The notes under the pieces: generated by a model
Seen by the model: the letters and a program-made list of their open reading frames with translations, nothing else
Databases searched by the model: none
What the model was told of the DNA's origin: nothing
Program-made: the position numbers and the translations under genes
Shown: positions 8,195-17,601 of the stretch, piece by piece
Layout of the letters: each line of letters begins with the position of its first letter
How positions within the stretch are numbered: position 1 is the stretch's first letter
Source: Kiritimatiellia bacterium
GTDB taxonomy: Bacteria; Verrucomicrobiota; Kiritimatiellia; SS1-B-03-39; UBA6053
NCBI GenBank assembly: GCA_018401235.1
Contig: JAGYLC010000009.1
Coordinates: 1-35,648 of the forward strand
Reading direction: 5' to 3'
Length of the DNA: 35,648 nucleotides

Positions 8195-8586
8195 ACCCCG
8201 AACCGCTCATTCTGTTCGATGGTCCCTGCAACTTCTGCCAGAAGTCCGTGCGCTTTATCCTTCGCCACGAAAAATCCCCCGACCTTCGTTTTGCATCACT
8301 AGAATCCGACATCGGAAAGACCCTGCGGGAGGCACACCACATTCCTTCCGAAAACGACAGTATGATTCTGATTCATGATGGCCAGGCCTTTACCGGCTCC
8401 GATGCGGCGATACGAGCCTGTGCGTTTCTTCGTCCCCCCTGGAGTTGGTTACATAGCTTTCGGCATCTTCCCGCATTCCTGCACGCTCCGGTCTACCGTT
8501 GGATCGCCCGCAATCGGTATCGATGGTTCGGCAAGGACGAATCCTGTCCCCTCCCCGATCCTGATCAATCGGAACGGTTTTTATAG
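8191..8586 (+). CDS. DCC-family thiol-disulfide oxidoreductase (DUF393)
   Basis: 131 residues. The family signature is at the N-terminus: LILFDGPCNFCQKSVRFIL, a CxxC pair in a thioredoxin-like fold, followed by LRFASLESDIGK and the typical late stretch AFLRPPWSWLHSFRHLPAFL. Members are predicted to exchange disulfides; no specific partner is known here. Coupled by ATGA to the small membrane protein upstream. It ends 6 nt inside the convergent tsaB. Confidence 0.85.
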   Translation: MNPEPLILFDGPCNFCQKSVRFILRHEKSPDLRFASLESDIGKTLREAHHIPSENDSMILIHDGQAFTGSDAAIRACAFLRPPWSWLHSFRHLPAFLHAPVYRWIARNRYRWFGKDESCPLPDPDQSERFL

Positions 8587-9174
8587 AGAGTTGACCGCCG
8601 GATGTAGATAGCAGGGGGCCAACTCCTCCGGGGCTGATTCTTCCGGGAAGTTAAGCAAATCGAGGGCCTTCGGATAATCCAACACCACAGAATCAAGATC
8701 AGGACGGAGCCTCTCCGCTTCCGGCGAAAACACCTTCAGCCCCCGCACGTCCGCCAGCCAGTCGGCAGGGGCTTGTAGTCGCCAGTCCGCCTGCATCGTG
8801 GGGAATCGGGTACCCCACCACTGACCTCTCCGCGCATCTCCGAGGATGGCAATCTCCTCCGCTCCCCCCTCGTCAAGCAATCGTCTAGCCTGCGCCCGGC
8901 CCGACGAAAGTGCGATCAGGCGAATGCCACCCGGCGCGGAAAACCCGATCGCCCAGGAAAGCGCCTGACGAACCCCGGTATAATTTCCGGGACCGCGGCC
9001 AATCCGGATCTCTGTCACTTCCTTCAGAAGATCACCGCAATCTTCCAACAACGATAAAGCCTCCGTGACCCGGAAGCGGGAGGCTTCGATCACCCGCTCC
9101 TCAAATTCCCTATTCCGGCCCCAAGCCACGCTGAGTCGGCGGCTGCTCCATTCCATTGCCAGTATCCTAGACAT
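8581..9174 (-). CDS. tsaB: tRNA threonylcarbamoyladenosine biosynthesis protein TsaB
   Basis: 197 residues. TsaB pairs with TsaD and TsaE to make the t6A37 modification on ANN-decoding tRNAs. The N-terminal actin-like fold motif appears as ILAMEWSSRRLSVAWG, where the usual Asp-Thr-Ser is replaced by Glu-Trp-Ser, and the conserved loop as GRGPGNYTGVRQALSWAIG. ATG 9174 fits the family N-terminus; ATG 9183 is an alternative. It overlaps the end of tsaE and is last in a four-gene leftward operon. tsaD and tsaC are not in the window. Confidence 0.86.
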   Translation of the reverse strand: MSRILAMEWSSRRLSVAWGRNREFEERVIEASRFRVTEALSLLEDCGDLLKEVTEIRIGRGPGNYTGVRQALSWAIGFSAPGGIRLIALSSGRAQARRLLDEGGAEEIAILGDARRGQWWGTRFPTMQADWRLQAPADWLADVRGLKVFSPEAERLRPDLDSVVLDYPKALDLLNFPEESAPEELAPCYLHPAVNSL

Positions 9175-9607
9175 GATGCGCATCTTCTCCCTGCCACAGT
9201 CGGATGTGACGTTGGTTTTGCTGATCGGGAGAGCCCGTCAATTCAATCTTCCATGCGTCCCGGGGCCAGAAATCCGGCACCCGTTCACTCCATTCCACCG
9301 CCACAATGGCCTTTCCCTCCAACCAGTCCTCCAGTCCCAAATCCCAAATCTGCTCCGGGTCTGTCAACCGATATAAATCTACATGCACCAGGGGCGGAAC
9401 CGTTTCGTATTCCTGCACCAACCCGTAGGTAGGACTGTTTACAGATCCTGTCCACCCAAGGCCTTCGGCCATACCCTGCACAAAGCAAGTCTTACCCGCC
9501 CCCAGATCGCCAAAAAGTCGGACAACCGAACCTGGTGTCAACGTATGTGCAAGCTCTTCTCCGATGCGGCGGGTTTCCTCGGGGGATACGCTTTGTCGGG
9601 TCTTCAT
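9167..9607 (-). CDS. tsaE: tRNA threonylcarbamoyladenosine biosynthesis ATPase TsaE
   Basis: 146 residues. A P-loop ATPase required for turnover of the TsaBDE complex. Walker A is LFGDLGAGKTCFVQG (about residues 31-45), followed by the diagnostic NSPTYGLVQEY, VHVDLYRL and the late VEWSERVPDFWP. The length is typical. Its ATG overlaps the stop of the CPBP protease gene (ATGA), and its 3' end overlaps tsaB, so the t6A pair is co-translated behind a membrane protease and a glycosyltransferase. Confidence 0.95.
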   Translation of the reverse strand: MKTRQSVSPEETRRIGEELAHTLTPGSVVRLFGDLGAGKTCFVQGMAEGLGWTGSVNSPTYGLVQEYETVPPLVHVDLYRLTDPEQIWDLGLEDWLEGKAIVAVEWSERVPDFWPRDAWKIELTGSPDQQNQRHIRLWQGEDAHHV

Positions 9608-10443
9608 ATTCCGATCCCCTCCACCCCTTCCACCAAAGTATACACCAAGGTCATTGAATTAAAAAAAGCATGTGCCCACACGCAAGTCATCAGCCGGCGT
9701 GTATAAATGTAACTCAATCCGAGCAGAATGGCCAAACTGAACAGTGCCAGCAGGCTGGCGGCATGTTGATGAATCAAAGCAAAAATCGCGGCTTGAAGAA
9801 ATAATCCGGGAAGGACTCCGGTTTTTTGAACCAGCCAGGGGAACAATACGCCCCGAAAAATAAATTCTTCAAGCAGAGGGCCAATAAAGCCAATCAGTAA
9901 AAAAAGCGAGAGCCAGTTCAACCAACCGCTCAATTCCGAGAGTTCTTGAATCATCGGCTGTAGGGTCAGTTCAATATTCAGGGAACTAAACAACGCCTTA
10001 GTGAACAGGCTGGATAACACCACTAACGGCAGTGCCATGCAATACGCCATCAATCCCCAAATCGCGTCCCGGATATGAAGGGGAGATTCCAACCCCAGTA
10101 CTTCAAGGATATTTAATCCCACTGCTTGAAGGTGCACAAACAGAATCAGAGAAAAGAGACCCTGAAACACCGCGATTGAAATCAGGATCACCACCCCCAC
10201 CGGTAAGACATCCATCCGAGGGTACATCCACAGGCCAACTCCGATTTGCAATACAAAGGTCAGAAGAAAGCCCCACAAGAAGGATTTCGAGAGATCGTGG
10301 GGGAGAGGCCGCCACTTCAGCCATCCCCATCCATTGCTCCATGCAATGCCGGCAGCCGGGGAAAACAGCAGGGAAACCCAGAAGCATACTCCACTTAAGA
10401 GCAGCACTCCCATCAGCACGTCCAACCGGATCCACTCAAGCAT
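9604..10443 (-). CDS. CPBP-family intramembrane metalloprotease (CAAX/Abi-type)
   Basis: About 279 residues, mostly hydrophobic with seven or eight membrane segments. The three motifs of the family are present: EEFIFRG (about residue 192), FALIHQH (about 221) and HAFFNS (about 258), supplying the Glu and His residues of the active site. In bacteria the role is variable, including membrane-protein cleavage and bacteriocin immunity. ATG 10443 is preferred over a TTG two codons upstream; it then starts 2 nt after the glycosyltransferase stop. The gene ends in an ATGA overlap with tsaE. Confidence 0.9.
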   Translation of the reverse strand: MLEWIRLDVLMGVLLLSGVCFWVSLLFSPAAGIAWSNGWGWLKWRPLPHDLSKSFLWGFLLTFVLQIGVGLWMYPRMDVLPVGVVILISIAVFQGLFSLILFVHLQAVGLNILEVLGLESPLHIRDAIWGLMAYCMALPLVVLSSLFTKALFSSLNIELTLQPMIQELSELSGWLNWLSLFLLIGFIGPLLEEFIFRGVLFPWLVQKTGVLPGLFLQAAIFALIHQHAASLLALFSLAILLGLSYIYTRRLMTCVWAHAFFNSMTLVYTLVEGVEGIGI

Positions 10444-10445
10444 GA

Positions 10446-11435
10446 TCAATCTTCCAGACGATCCGATGAGGCCGGCACGTCCTCACGAATCGAATACGTG
10501 CGTTTATTTTGAGATTCATGATACGTACGAATCATCATCTCGGACAGCAATCCCAGACCAATGAACTGAATACCGAATCCTACCAGCATAAAACCCATGA
10601 TCGGCCAGACCGGGCGCTTCACCAGATCGTAACCGACGAATTCCACCCCGAACAAAGTTGCGACCAAGTTCAAGCCGAAAATCATGGCCAACAGCAGCAC
10701 CCCCAAAAATCCCAACTGAAATCCTATTTTCCCCAGAATTTGCATGGGGCCGGTACTATAGCGAAGCAGGAATTTCACCGTGATCAAATCCAACACAACC
10801 CTCAAGGTCCGTCCGATCCCGTATTTACTGGTCCCGAATTGGCGGGGATGATGATTGACCGGCACTTCAACAACATTTCCGCCCACCCAATGCGCCAGAG
10901 CCGGAATAAAGCGATGCATTTCCCCGTACAGGCGCACATCCTTGATCACTTCCTTGCGATACGCCTTCAACGTACAGCCATAGTCATGAAGATGGACACC
11001 CGTGATCCGACTGATCAAGCCATTCGCCAACATCGAGGGCAATTTACGGTTAATAAAGCGATCTTTTCGATTTTTGCGCCACCCGCTCACCACATCGACA
11101 TCATCCGACATTGCCTCCAGCAAAAGCGGGATATCCTTCGGATCATTCTGCAAATCCGCATCCATGGTGATAATAGTTTGCCCCTGCGCATAATCCAACC
11201 CCGCAGCCATCGCGGCCGTCTGGCCAAAATTCCGTCGAAACCGAATCAAATGCAAAAACGGGTACTTCTTCCGATTTTCCACCAGCTTTTCCCACGTCCG
11301 GTCACTACTCCCATCATCCACCAGCACTGCTTCATAACTCAAGGACAACGACTCCAGCGCCTCCCAAAGCTTCTCACAAAGCAAATCCACGCTCTCCTCT
11401 TCGTTATACACCGGAATGACAATAGATATATCCAT
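10446..11435 (-). CDS. Family 2 glycosyltransferase (DPM1/GtrB-like, membrane-anchored)
   Basis: 329 residues. The GT-A domain begins ISIVIPVYNEEESV and contains VLVDDGSSDRTWE, RRNFGQTAAMAAGLDYAQG and the metal-binding MDADLQNDPKDIP, the pattern of polyprenyl-phosphate sugar transferases such as dolichol-phosphate mannose synthase, GtrB and ArnC. Two C-terminal membrane helices follow (about residues 235-260 and 275-305), ending in a basic tail. It probably transfers a sugar from a nucleotide donor to undecaprenyl phosphate at the inner membrane. It is the first gene of the leftward operon with CPBP, tsaE and tsaB. Confidence 0.92.
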   Translation of the reverse strand: MDISIVIPVYNEEESVDLLCEKLWEALESLSLSYEAVLVDDGSSDRTWEKLVENRKKYPFLHLIRFRRNFGQTAAMAAGLDYAQGQTIITMDADLQNDPKDIPLLLEAMSDDVDVVSGWRKNRKDRFINRKLPSMLANGLISRITGVHLHDYGCTLKAYRKEVIKDVRLYGEMHRFIPALAHWVGGNVVEVPVNHHPRQFGTSKYGIGRTLRVVLDLITVKFLLRYSTGPMQILGKIGFQLGFLGVLLLAMIFGLNLVATLFGVEFVGYDLVKRPVWPIMGFMLVGFGIQFIGLGLLSEMMIRTYHESQNKRTYSIREDVPASSDRLED

Positions 11436-11511
11436 ACCCGCCTGAATACCTACCCTCCCCCAGGAATCAAGACCATTTGGTGAAGCAGAAATTCCAGTAT
11501 TATTTACAATG

Positions 11512-11553
11512 CAACAGGTGATTTAATTTATAACCAATATAACAACAGGTGAT
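11512..11553. repeat. Direct repeat CAACAGGTGAT, two copies upstream of the transposase
   Basis: CAACAGGTGAT occurs at 11512-11522 and again at 11543-11553, start to start 31 nt, about three helical turns, in an A/T-rich stretch between the glycosyltransferase and transposase starts. It could be a binding site for a regulator or a relic of the mobile element; nothing else marks it. The rest of 11436-11594 shows no gene. Confidence 0.35.
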
Positions 11554-11594
11554 ATTTATGTTGACTTTCCGTCGCAATATTTCATCATCGCTTT

Positions 11595-12768
11595 ATGAAA
11601 ACAACCAATCAGATTCCAAGTGTATGGGCGGGTGTAGGGGCGAAACGGAAGCGGGGCTTGCGGGTGCTGCCGAAGCGGGAGGCGTTTTTTGTGCATGTCA
11701 CGAGCAGAGCCGTGGGGCAGGCGTTTTTGTTTGGCGATTCCGAGAAACGGGTGTTCTTGAGGAAAATGCGGGCGTGGGCGGTATTTTCGGGGATTGAGGT
11801 GGTGACGCATTGTCTGATGGATAATCATTTCCACCTATTGTTGTGGGTTCCGAAGGTGGAGGAGATGGAGCATGCGTCCATTGTGGAGAAATTGCAGGGG
11901 TGGGCTTAAGGCGATTGAAGGAGGGGAGGCCTATTATGATGCACTACAAATGATACCCGGGAGGCGATGGATGCGGCAATGGTGGAGCGGATGGGTGATT
12001 TACCGGAGTTTATGCGGGTGCTGAAGCAAACCTTTACCTGCTGGTATAATGCGAAGGAGGGTCGGAAGGGGACGCTGTGGGATGCGCGGTATCGGAGTGT
12101 GGTGGTGGAGGGTAATCCGCTGGCACTGCTGTCGGTTGCCGCATATATCGACCTGAATCCGGTGCGGGCAGGTCTGGTAGTAGATCCGGTGGAGTCGGTG
12201 TGGAGTGGCTATGGCTCGGCTTGCGGGGGTGATTCGGCTTCGCGGAAGGGGCTGACTTGCTGGGTGCGCTGTTCGCGGGGAATTCTGCCGGATTCGGCGG
12301 TGTCGGTGCGGAGAAAACAACTCCTCGAGTCCGACAAGGGATGCAAGGAGGTGGGAGAAGCTCTGAGGGAGGAGCAACAGGTGCGCACGGCCTGAAAAAA
12401 CTGGGACGAGGTGCAACAGGCCTACCGGATTTGGCTCTATTTTACGGGGAATGACGTGACGGAGGACTCCCAATCACGGGAAAATTCAGGGATCGGAAGG
12501 GATAGACCTTGCTGAGGTGGTGGCGTGAGTATGAGCGTCAGGGAAAGTGCTGATGGTGAAGATGCTGCATCAGCGAATGCGCTGGCTGACGCGCGTGGAT
12601 TGGGGGTGAAGCCCGGAGTTTTTGGAGGATCTGATGCGGGAATATCGCGGATGCTTCGGTCCGAAGCGAAAAAAGGCGGGGAAACCACTGCCGGTGGATA
12701 TCCCGGGGGTAGAATCGCTAAGGGGGGTGGATGGGATGTCTGGAACAAAAAATAATAAGAAAGATTAA
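11595..12768 (+). pseudogene. REP-associated tyrosine transposase (Y1_Tnp/RAYT), frameshifted
   Basis: An IS200-like HUH transposase of the class that mobilises short palindromes. The N-terminal part is intact: LPKREAFFVHVTSRAVG, then GIEVVTHCLMDNHFHLLLWV with the HxH metal site. The frame breaks near 11905-11965 and resumes with LPEFMRVLKQTFTCWYNAK, GTLWDARYRSVVVE and AYIDLNPVRAGLV, the YN..KGTLW..RY signature of the family. It breaks again near 12390 and 12530; the C-terminal tail EFLEDLMREYRGCFGPKRKK is still recognisable to a TAA at 12766. An in-frame TGA near 12607 further interrupts it. No terminal inverted repeats were seen directly at its edges. REP-like hairpins lie elsewhere in the window (28.6 kb). 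Confidence 0.85.
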
Positions 12769-12825
12769 CAACTTTCCACCAGTTCCGGTTTGCAGAGTTA
12801 GTGGGGTTGGTTTAAGTGGCCACAC

Positions 12826-13812
12826 ATGAGCAACCGTCTCACCTATACTTCCGCATCCGAAACACCCACCTGGACCCGACTGGCACTTCCCGCTACCCTT
12901 TCACTTGCGGCCATTGCCCTACTAGCAGTTCCTGATTTATCGACTATTCCACTCTGGGAACAGTTTGTGTTGCCATTGCAAACCCTGATTTTGCTGGTCC
13001 TAGTCACTCTTAGCGCATGGATAAATCAGCAGACCCTCCCCGCAAAAGCACCCGAGGGGACCAAAGCCCTTGCCACCGCCATAGGCGGCCCACTTGTGTT
13101 GGTGATCCTGTTTCCCTATTTGCAGACGCTGTCCATGGCGACTCTCACAGGATCGAGCCTCATGCTCGCGGCTTGGCTTTTCTTCCTAAACGCTTCAAAC
13201 CGCTCATTTGTCTGGATGCTGGCCTCGGGGTTGTGCGGCGGTCTAGCCGTCTCTATGGACCCTCTGGCACTTTCAGCACTCATTCCGCTCGCGATCTGGA
13301 ATGTAATTCGTATTTCCCGGAGCCCCTGCAAACCCTTGCGACCGGGACTGCTCTGGTTACTTGCCCTCACCATAGGTTTTGTGCCTCTGTTTCTGGGGAC
13401 CATCCCCTTGGCGTCTCCTTATTTCCACTCATTCGCCCCCCACCCTCTCCCCCACAGTCTCGAAGGGGGCTGGCAGCACCTTCCCATTGCAGCCACTCCC
13501 TTTCTGCTCATTGGGCTACTGATTGCCTGCCTACAAAAACAACCTGTGGTGTTAGGTCTGTTTCTCTGCACCTTTCTTTTCCGTCTATTGTTGACGGGAT
13601 TTCGTCCACTTCAAGAAAATATCATTGATCCGGGTCTGCTTCTACCCGCAGTTTGGTGCACCGCCTATGGAATTTTACGGGTAACGCGAGGGATTGAACA
13701 AGGAATTAGAAACGTGAACAGCACCAAAGCCAAACGCTTTTCGGCATGGGCAACCCTTGTCTGTGTTCTCGCATTTTCTGCATGGACGCTCAGTCAGCAC
13801 GTAAATGCCTGA
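12826..13812 (+). CDS. Polytopic membrane protein of unknown function
   Basis: 328 residues with about eight to nine hydrophobic segments and a short polar N-terminus. I recognise no family. The arrangement of short helices with a loop near residues 195-220 rich in His and Pro recalls multi-membrane glycosyltransferase-like proteins, but their catalytic acidic residues in the first loop are not evident, so no function is given. It lies 57 nt after the transposase remnant and 58 nt before the site-2 protease, same strand. Confidence 0.62.
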   Translation: MSNRLTYTSASETPTWTRLALPATLSLAAIALLAVPDLSTIPLWEQFVLPLQTLILLVLVTLSAWINQQTLPAKAPEGTKALATAIGGPLVLVILFPYLQTLSMATLTGSSLMLAAWLFFLNASNRSFVWMLASGLCGGLAVSMDPLALSALIPLAIWNVIRISRSPCKPLRPGLLWLLALTIGFVPLFLGTIPLASPYFHSFAPHPLPHSLEGGWQHLPIAATPFLLIGLLIACLQKQPVVLGLFLCTFLFRLLLTGFRPLQENIIDPGLLLPAVWCTAYGILRVTRGIEQGIRNVNSTKAKRFSAWATLVCVLAFSAWTLSQHVNA

Positions 13813-13870
13813 TGGTGGCTTTTACACGAATTCCTATGGAACTTAAGCGGTTAACCTGTATGTTGAAACC

Positions 13871-14698
13871 ATGATTGGATCTTTTTTACTTACTACCGTT
13901 CGGGGTGTGCCCATCCGGATACATTTTACGGCTTTTTTTCTGCTTCCCATGATCTATAACGTCGTGCCCTCGTTGTTCTATGCTCTTCTCTACTCCCTGA
14001 TCATTCTGCTCAGCGTCACCCTGCATGAACTCGGTCACACCGTAGTGGCGCAACGCTACGGCATTCGGGTGCAGGACATCGTCCTCACCCCCATTGGCGG
14101 CGTGGCCCGGTTGACCGGCATCCCGGATAATCCCCACCACGAAATCCGAATCGCCCTGGCCGGCCCCTACGTCAGCCTGATGCTCGCGCTGCTCGGGGCA
14201 ACTCTATGTTTTATGAGTAGCTTCACTGGAATAAGCCTCCTCTTTGCCCTGCTGTTCCTGTTTACCGCCGTCAACACGATGCTATTACTATTCAACATGT
14301 TGCCCAGCTTTCCCATGGATGGAGGCCGAGTACTACGGGGGTGGCTCAGCCAAAAACGGGGCGCTCTGGAAGCCACCCGTATCGCCTCCCAAATAGGAAA
14401 ATACATGTCCATCGGATTTATTGTGATCGGCCTCACTACCGGGCGCCTTTCGCTAGCACTCATCGGTGTATTTATTCTGATCTCGGGCGGCTCTGAATAC
14501 CGGATCATGCAACTGAAAGCCTGGCAGGAAGCTCAACTAGGTATGGACAGCCTCAGGCCCGAACCCGAATTCACCGCTAGCCCACCTCCCTACGCAAATT
14601 CCTCCATTTCCCAGGCCCCGGAAGGCTTTCCAGGCGATCTCCTTCTCACCTTCCGGGATCTCTATCTGGAAATCTGCAGAAATTTCCTCAAGCGCTGA
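13871..14698 (+). CDS. Site-2 protease family intramembrane metalloprotease (M50)
   Basis: 275 residues. The zinc site HELGH is at residues 52-56 inside a membrane helix, and the second motif NMLPSFPMDGGRVLR (Asp about 150) supplies the third ligand. PIGGVARL between them is typical of the SpoIVFB-like branch without CBS domains. Members cut transmembrane anti-sigma factors or precursors; the target is unknown. No clear ribosome binding site precedes ATG 13871. The C-terminus overlaps the convergent thioesterase by 11 nt. Confidence 0.9.
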   Translation: MIGSFLLTTVRGVPIRIHFTAFFLLPMIYNVVPSLFYALLYSLIILLSVTLHELGHTVVAQRYGIRVQDIVLTPIGGVARLTGIPDNPHHEIRIALAGPYVSLMLALLGATLCFMSSFTGISLLFALLFLFTAVNTMLLLFNMLPSFPMDGGRVLRGWLSQKRGALEATRIASQIGKYMSIGFIVIGLTTGRLSLALIGVFILISGGSEYRIMQLKAWQEAQLGMDSLRPEPEFTASPPPYANSSISQAPEGFPGDLLLTFRDLYLEICRNFLKR

Positions 14699-15098
14699 GC
14701 AACAACGCCCGCAAATCATCGGGCAATCGCGTCTTTTTAATTTGCCCTCCCCGTTGCCGACAACAGACCGTCTTCATTTCGCCCACCACCAGCGGATCCG
14801 AAATGTTTTGCTTCCAAATCGACCATTTCCAAAGAATAGAAGAATTTCCCACAAGCCCCGGATTCAGATCCACTCTCAGAGACTCAAAGGGAAGGATGGG
14901 ACGATTGAATGTTGCCTGAAATTGGATTCGGGGCCATCGATACGCTTCAGGATTCTGCAACTGGATCGGATACCCCGCCCGCTCCAAAAAAGAATGTTCC
15001 GCCTCCTCCACATAGCAGGCAATGCGGGAAAAGTGAATAATCCCCGCCGCATCACTGTCGGAAAAGTGGGCGACTCGATTGTAGGAATGGAAGGCCAT
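14688..15098 (-). CDS. Acyl-CoA thioesterase, 4HBT/MenI-like hotdog fold
   Basis: 136 residues. The active-site region HFSDSDAAGIIHFSRIACYVEEAEHSFLE matches the 4-hydroxybenzoyl-CoA thioesterase/DHNA-CoA hydrolase group, with the catalytic Asp in SDSDAAG. The rest, such as YRWPRIQFQATFNRPILPFE, fits the hotdog strands. It may hydrolyse 1,4-dihydroxy-2-naphthoyl-CoA for menaquinone synthesis or another acyl-CoA; no men gene is near. Single gene, leftward, 56 nt downstream of the glutathione peroxidase. Confidence 0.84.
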   Translation of the reverse strand: MAFHSYNRVAHFSDSDAAGIIHFSRIACYVEEAEHSFLERAGYPIQLQNPEAYRWPRIQFQATFNRPILPFESLRVDLNPGLVGNSSILWKWSIWKQNISDPLVVGEMKTVCCRQRGGQIKKTRLPDDLRALLLSA

Positions 15099-15154
15099 GC
15101 TCCCTACATGACTGTATTCATATAAAATTCAAACCCGAAACCGTGAGAGTTTTG

Positions 15155-15712
15155 TTAAGATGAGGCTTTATTGAGCAACACCTCAATCGCCCCGGTAACC
15201 TCTTCCGATGTCGGCTTGATTCGTGATCGGAAACGATGTTGCAACACCCCGTCCGCATCCACGAGGAATTTTTCAAAGTTCCAACGGATATCTCCCTTGA
15301 AATCGGGATTTTCAGCCGAGGTTAGATATTTAAACAGCGGATGCTTATCCGCCCCTTTCACCGACACTTTGGAAAACATCGGGAACTCCACCCCGAAACG
15401 GATGGAACAAAATTCCGCAATCTCTTGATTACTTCCCGGCTCTTGGCCAGCAAAATTATTGGCGGGGAATCCCAGGATCACAAATTCTTTGTCCGCATAG
15501 TTTTTTTGCAATTCCACCAAATCCGCGTATTGCTTGGTCATCCCGCATTTCGAGGCGGTATTTACAATCAACACCACCTTTCCCTTGTATTGGGAAAGAT
15601 CAACCTCATCCCCTTGAATGGAATTTACGGAAAATTCATGCATGGACGTCTCGGCTACCGCCAAGGATGAGGAAAACAGAAAAGAAAGAAATGAGATCAT
15701 AGGCAATTTCAT
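15155..15712 (-). CDS. Glutathione peroxidase family protein, exported
   Basis: 185 residues with a signal peptide (FLSFLFSSSLAVA, cut near residue 21). Peroxide reductase: peroxidatic Cys 56 in NTASKCGMT, Gln 90 in FAGQEPG, and Trp 144-Asn 145 in RWNFEKFLV complete the catalytic tetrad. The usual resolving Cys in the FPCNQF segment is Ala here (FPANNF), which suggests it does not use the common thioredoxin-type two-Cys cycle at that position. Probably periplasmic. The 174-nt gap to the divergent ABC-F gene carries a small dyad CCGAGT...ACTCGG but no evident gene. Confidence 0.92.
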   Translation of the reverse strand: MKLPMISFLSFLFSSSLAVAETSMHEFSVNSIQGDEVDLSQYKGKVVLIVNTASKCGMTKQYADLVELQKNYADKEFVILGFPANNFAGQEPGSNQEIAEFCSIRFGVEFPMFSKVSVKGADKHPLFKYLTSAENPDFKGDIRWNFEKFLVDADGVLQHRFRSRIKPTSEEVTGAIEVLLNKASS

Positions 15713-15886
15713 ATAAGTCTCCGATTGTACTAGCTGAGAATACGTGTCCGAGTGGCATCACCTTACTCGGTAGGGGTTAAAAGTGCAACCTCCCCCCATC
15801 ATTTCTCCTATATTTGATTTGCCTCCAACGCTTTCGCCTGCCAAGGACTGCCATCCAATTTTGATTACAAACCTAAGGCTTTACAG

Positions 15887-17500
15887 ATGATTTCCGCAGT
15901 ATCCGTCACCATGCGCTATGGTGAAAAAACACTTTTTGAAAACGTCAGCGTCAAATTCCGCGCCGGCAACCGCTATGGTCTCATCGGAGCAAACGGCTCC
16001 GGCAAGTCCACGTTTATGAAAATCCTCTCCGGTCAACTGGAGGCCTCCTCCGGGGAGGTCGCCTTGGACACCGGTTGCACCATGGGCTTTCTCCGACAGG
16101 ACCACAACACCTTCGACCATGAAACCGTGATGAATACGGTCTATCAAGGCAATGAAACGCTCTGGAAACTCCATCTGGAACGTGAACATCTCTATACCGC
16201 TGCGGAGCTTACCCCCGAGGAGGAAGAGCGGATCGGTCTCATCGAAGAGGAATTCGGTGAGGCCGGTGGCTACACCATGGAAACCGATGCCGCCAAAATG
16301 CTCGATGGACTCGGTCTACCCGAGGAACAGCGTGAGGACGCCATGGAAACCCTTTCCGCCGGACTCAAATTGCGCGTGTTGCTCGCCCGGGTCCTCTTCG
16401 GCAAACCGGATGTCCTCCTCCTCGACGAGCCCACTAACCATTTGGACATGACCAGCCGCGACTGGCTGGAGAACTTTCTCCAGCAGTACACCGGTACCGT
16501 GATCGTGATTTCGCACGACCGTTTCTTCCTCAACGCCGTTCCCACCCACATCGCCGACCTCGATTACCAAGAAATCCGCATGTTTAATGGGAACTACGAT
16601 GATTCTATGACCACCAACGCCATGTTGATGGAAAAACGTTCCCGCGAAAATGCCACCAAAGAAAAAACGCATCGATGAACTCCTGCAGTTTCATCAACTG
16701 CTTCGCCGCCAACGCCAGTAAGGCCCGTCAGGCCACCCCGCCAAAAAGGAACTGGAAAATCGGAAGCCGACAAGATGAAACCCTCCTCGCGGGTATCCCC
16801 TACATCCGCTTTCTGAAGCTGTCAGCCGGCTCGGCGACCGGGTAATCGATGAGACGGCATCTCCAAGTCCTATGACGAACCCTGTACGGTGCGGTCCTCC
16901 GCCACTGTCGGACCCGGCGAAAAATCGCCATCATCGGAATAACGGTGTGGGGAAAACCACTCTCTTGCGCATGCCTGCGGGGAACTCAAACCTGACGCAG
17001 GTGAAGTTCTCTCCCGGGAGAAACTGTCGATCTCTCCATCTTCCCCCAGGACTCCCATGACTGTGCTTCGACTTTTTAAGAAGACCGCCATGGAATGGCT
17101 GTCCAAATTCTGCACGGACGAGCAGCAAAAAGAGACCGAACCCGCTCTCGGCCATGGGACGCATGCTTTCCGCGGCGAAGCCGTATTCAAACCCTGTGAA
17201 GTCCTCAGCGGGGGAGAGAAAGCCAGGCTGATCGTCGCAGCCATGATCATGCAACAAGGCAACGTGCTGGCCTCGACGTAACCCACCAACCACCCTTGAT
17301 CTGGAAAGTACCGAGTCTCTCAATTACGGACTCAGCTTCCGTTCGAGAATACCGTGATTTTGTCAGTCACGACCGTGAGTTCATCGTCAGCCTCGCCACC
17401 TGCATCTGGGATATCTGGGACGGGCAGATCATCGATTATCCCGGCACCTCAAAGAATACGCCGAAGCGTGGAAAAGCAAACAAGGAAGAAATAAATCTCA
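15887..17500 (+). pseudogene. ABC-F ATPase of the YbiT type, second half frameshifted
   Basis: Cytoplasmic ABC-F proteins act on the ribosome. The first ATPase domain is intact to about 16675: MISAVSVTMRYGEKTLFENV, Walker A GANGSGKST, signature TLSAGLKLRVLLA, Walker B VLLLDEPTNHLD and switch ISHDRFFLN. After the linker (about 16680) the second domain is only readable in shifting frames: NNGVGKTTLLRM, MTVLRLFKKTAMEWLSKF, VLSGGEKARLIVAAMIMQQG, PTNHP, VSHDREFIVSLAT, DGQIIDYPGT then LKEYAEAWKSKQG. Breaks are single-base and dense. The last frame stays open into the repeat that follows, so the true end is approximate. Confidence 0.87.
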
Positions 17501-17601
17501 CCCACAAACCCAAGGTTGCCTCGCCTTCAATCCCCGCCGACCCGGCCTCACCGAAGGCGGTGATTGTGTGTCCGATCCAACTCTTCTCGAAAACCTCCAG
17601 G

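Noticed and set aside
9604-10443. Phage-resistance (Abi) function for the CPBP protease
   Set aside because: The family is broad and the neighbours are housekeeping genes; nothing here indicates defence.
10503-11483. Long rightward reading frame opposite the glycosyltransferase
   Set aside because: Antisense to a complete GT2 gene with all motifs; composition is that of a shadow frame.
11595-12768. Complete IS200-like insertion sequence
   Set aside because: The transposase is of the REP-associated kind, is broken in several places, and no defined element ends were found.
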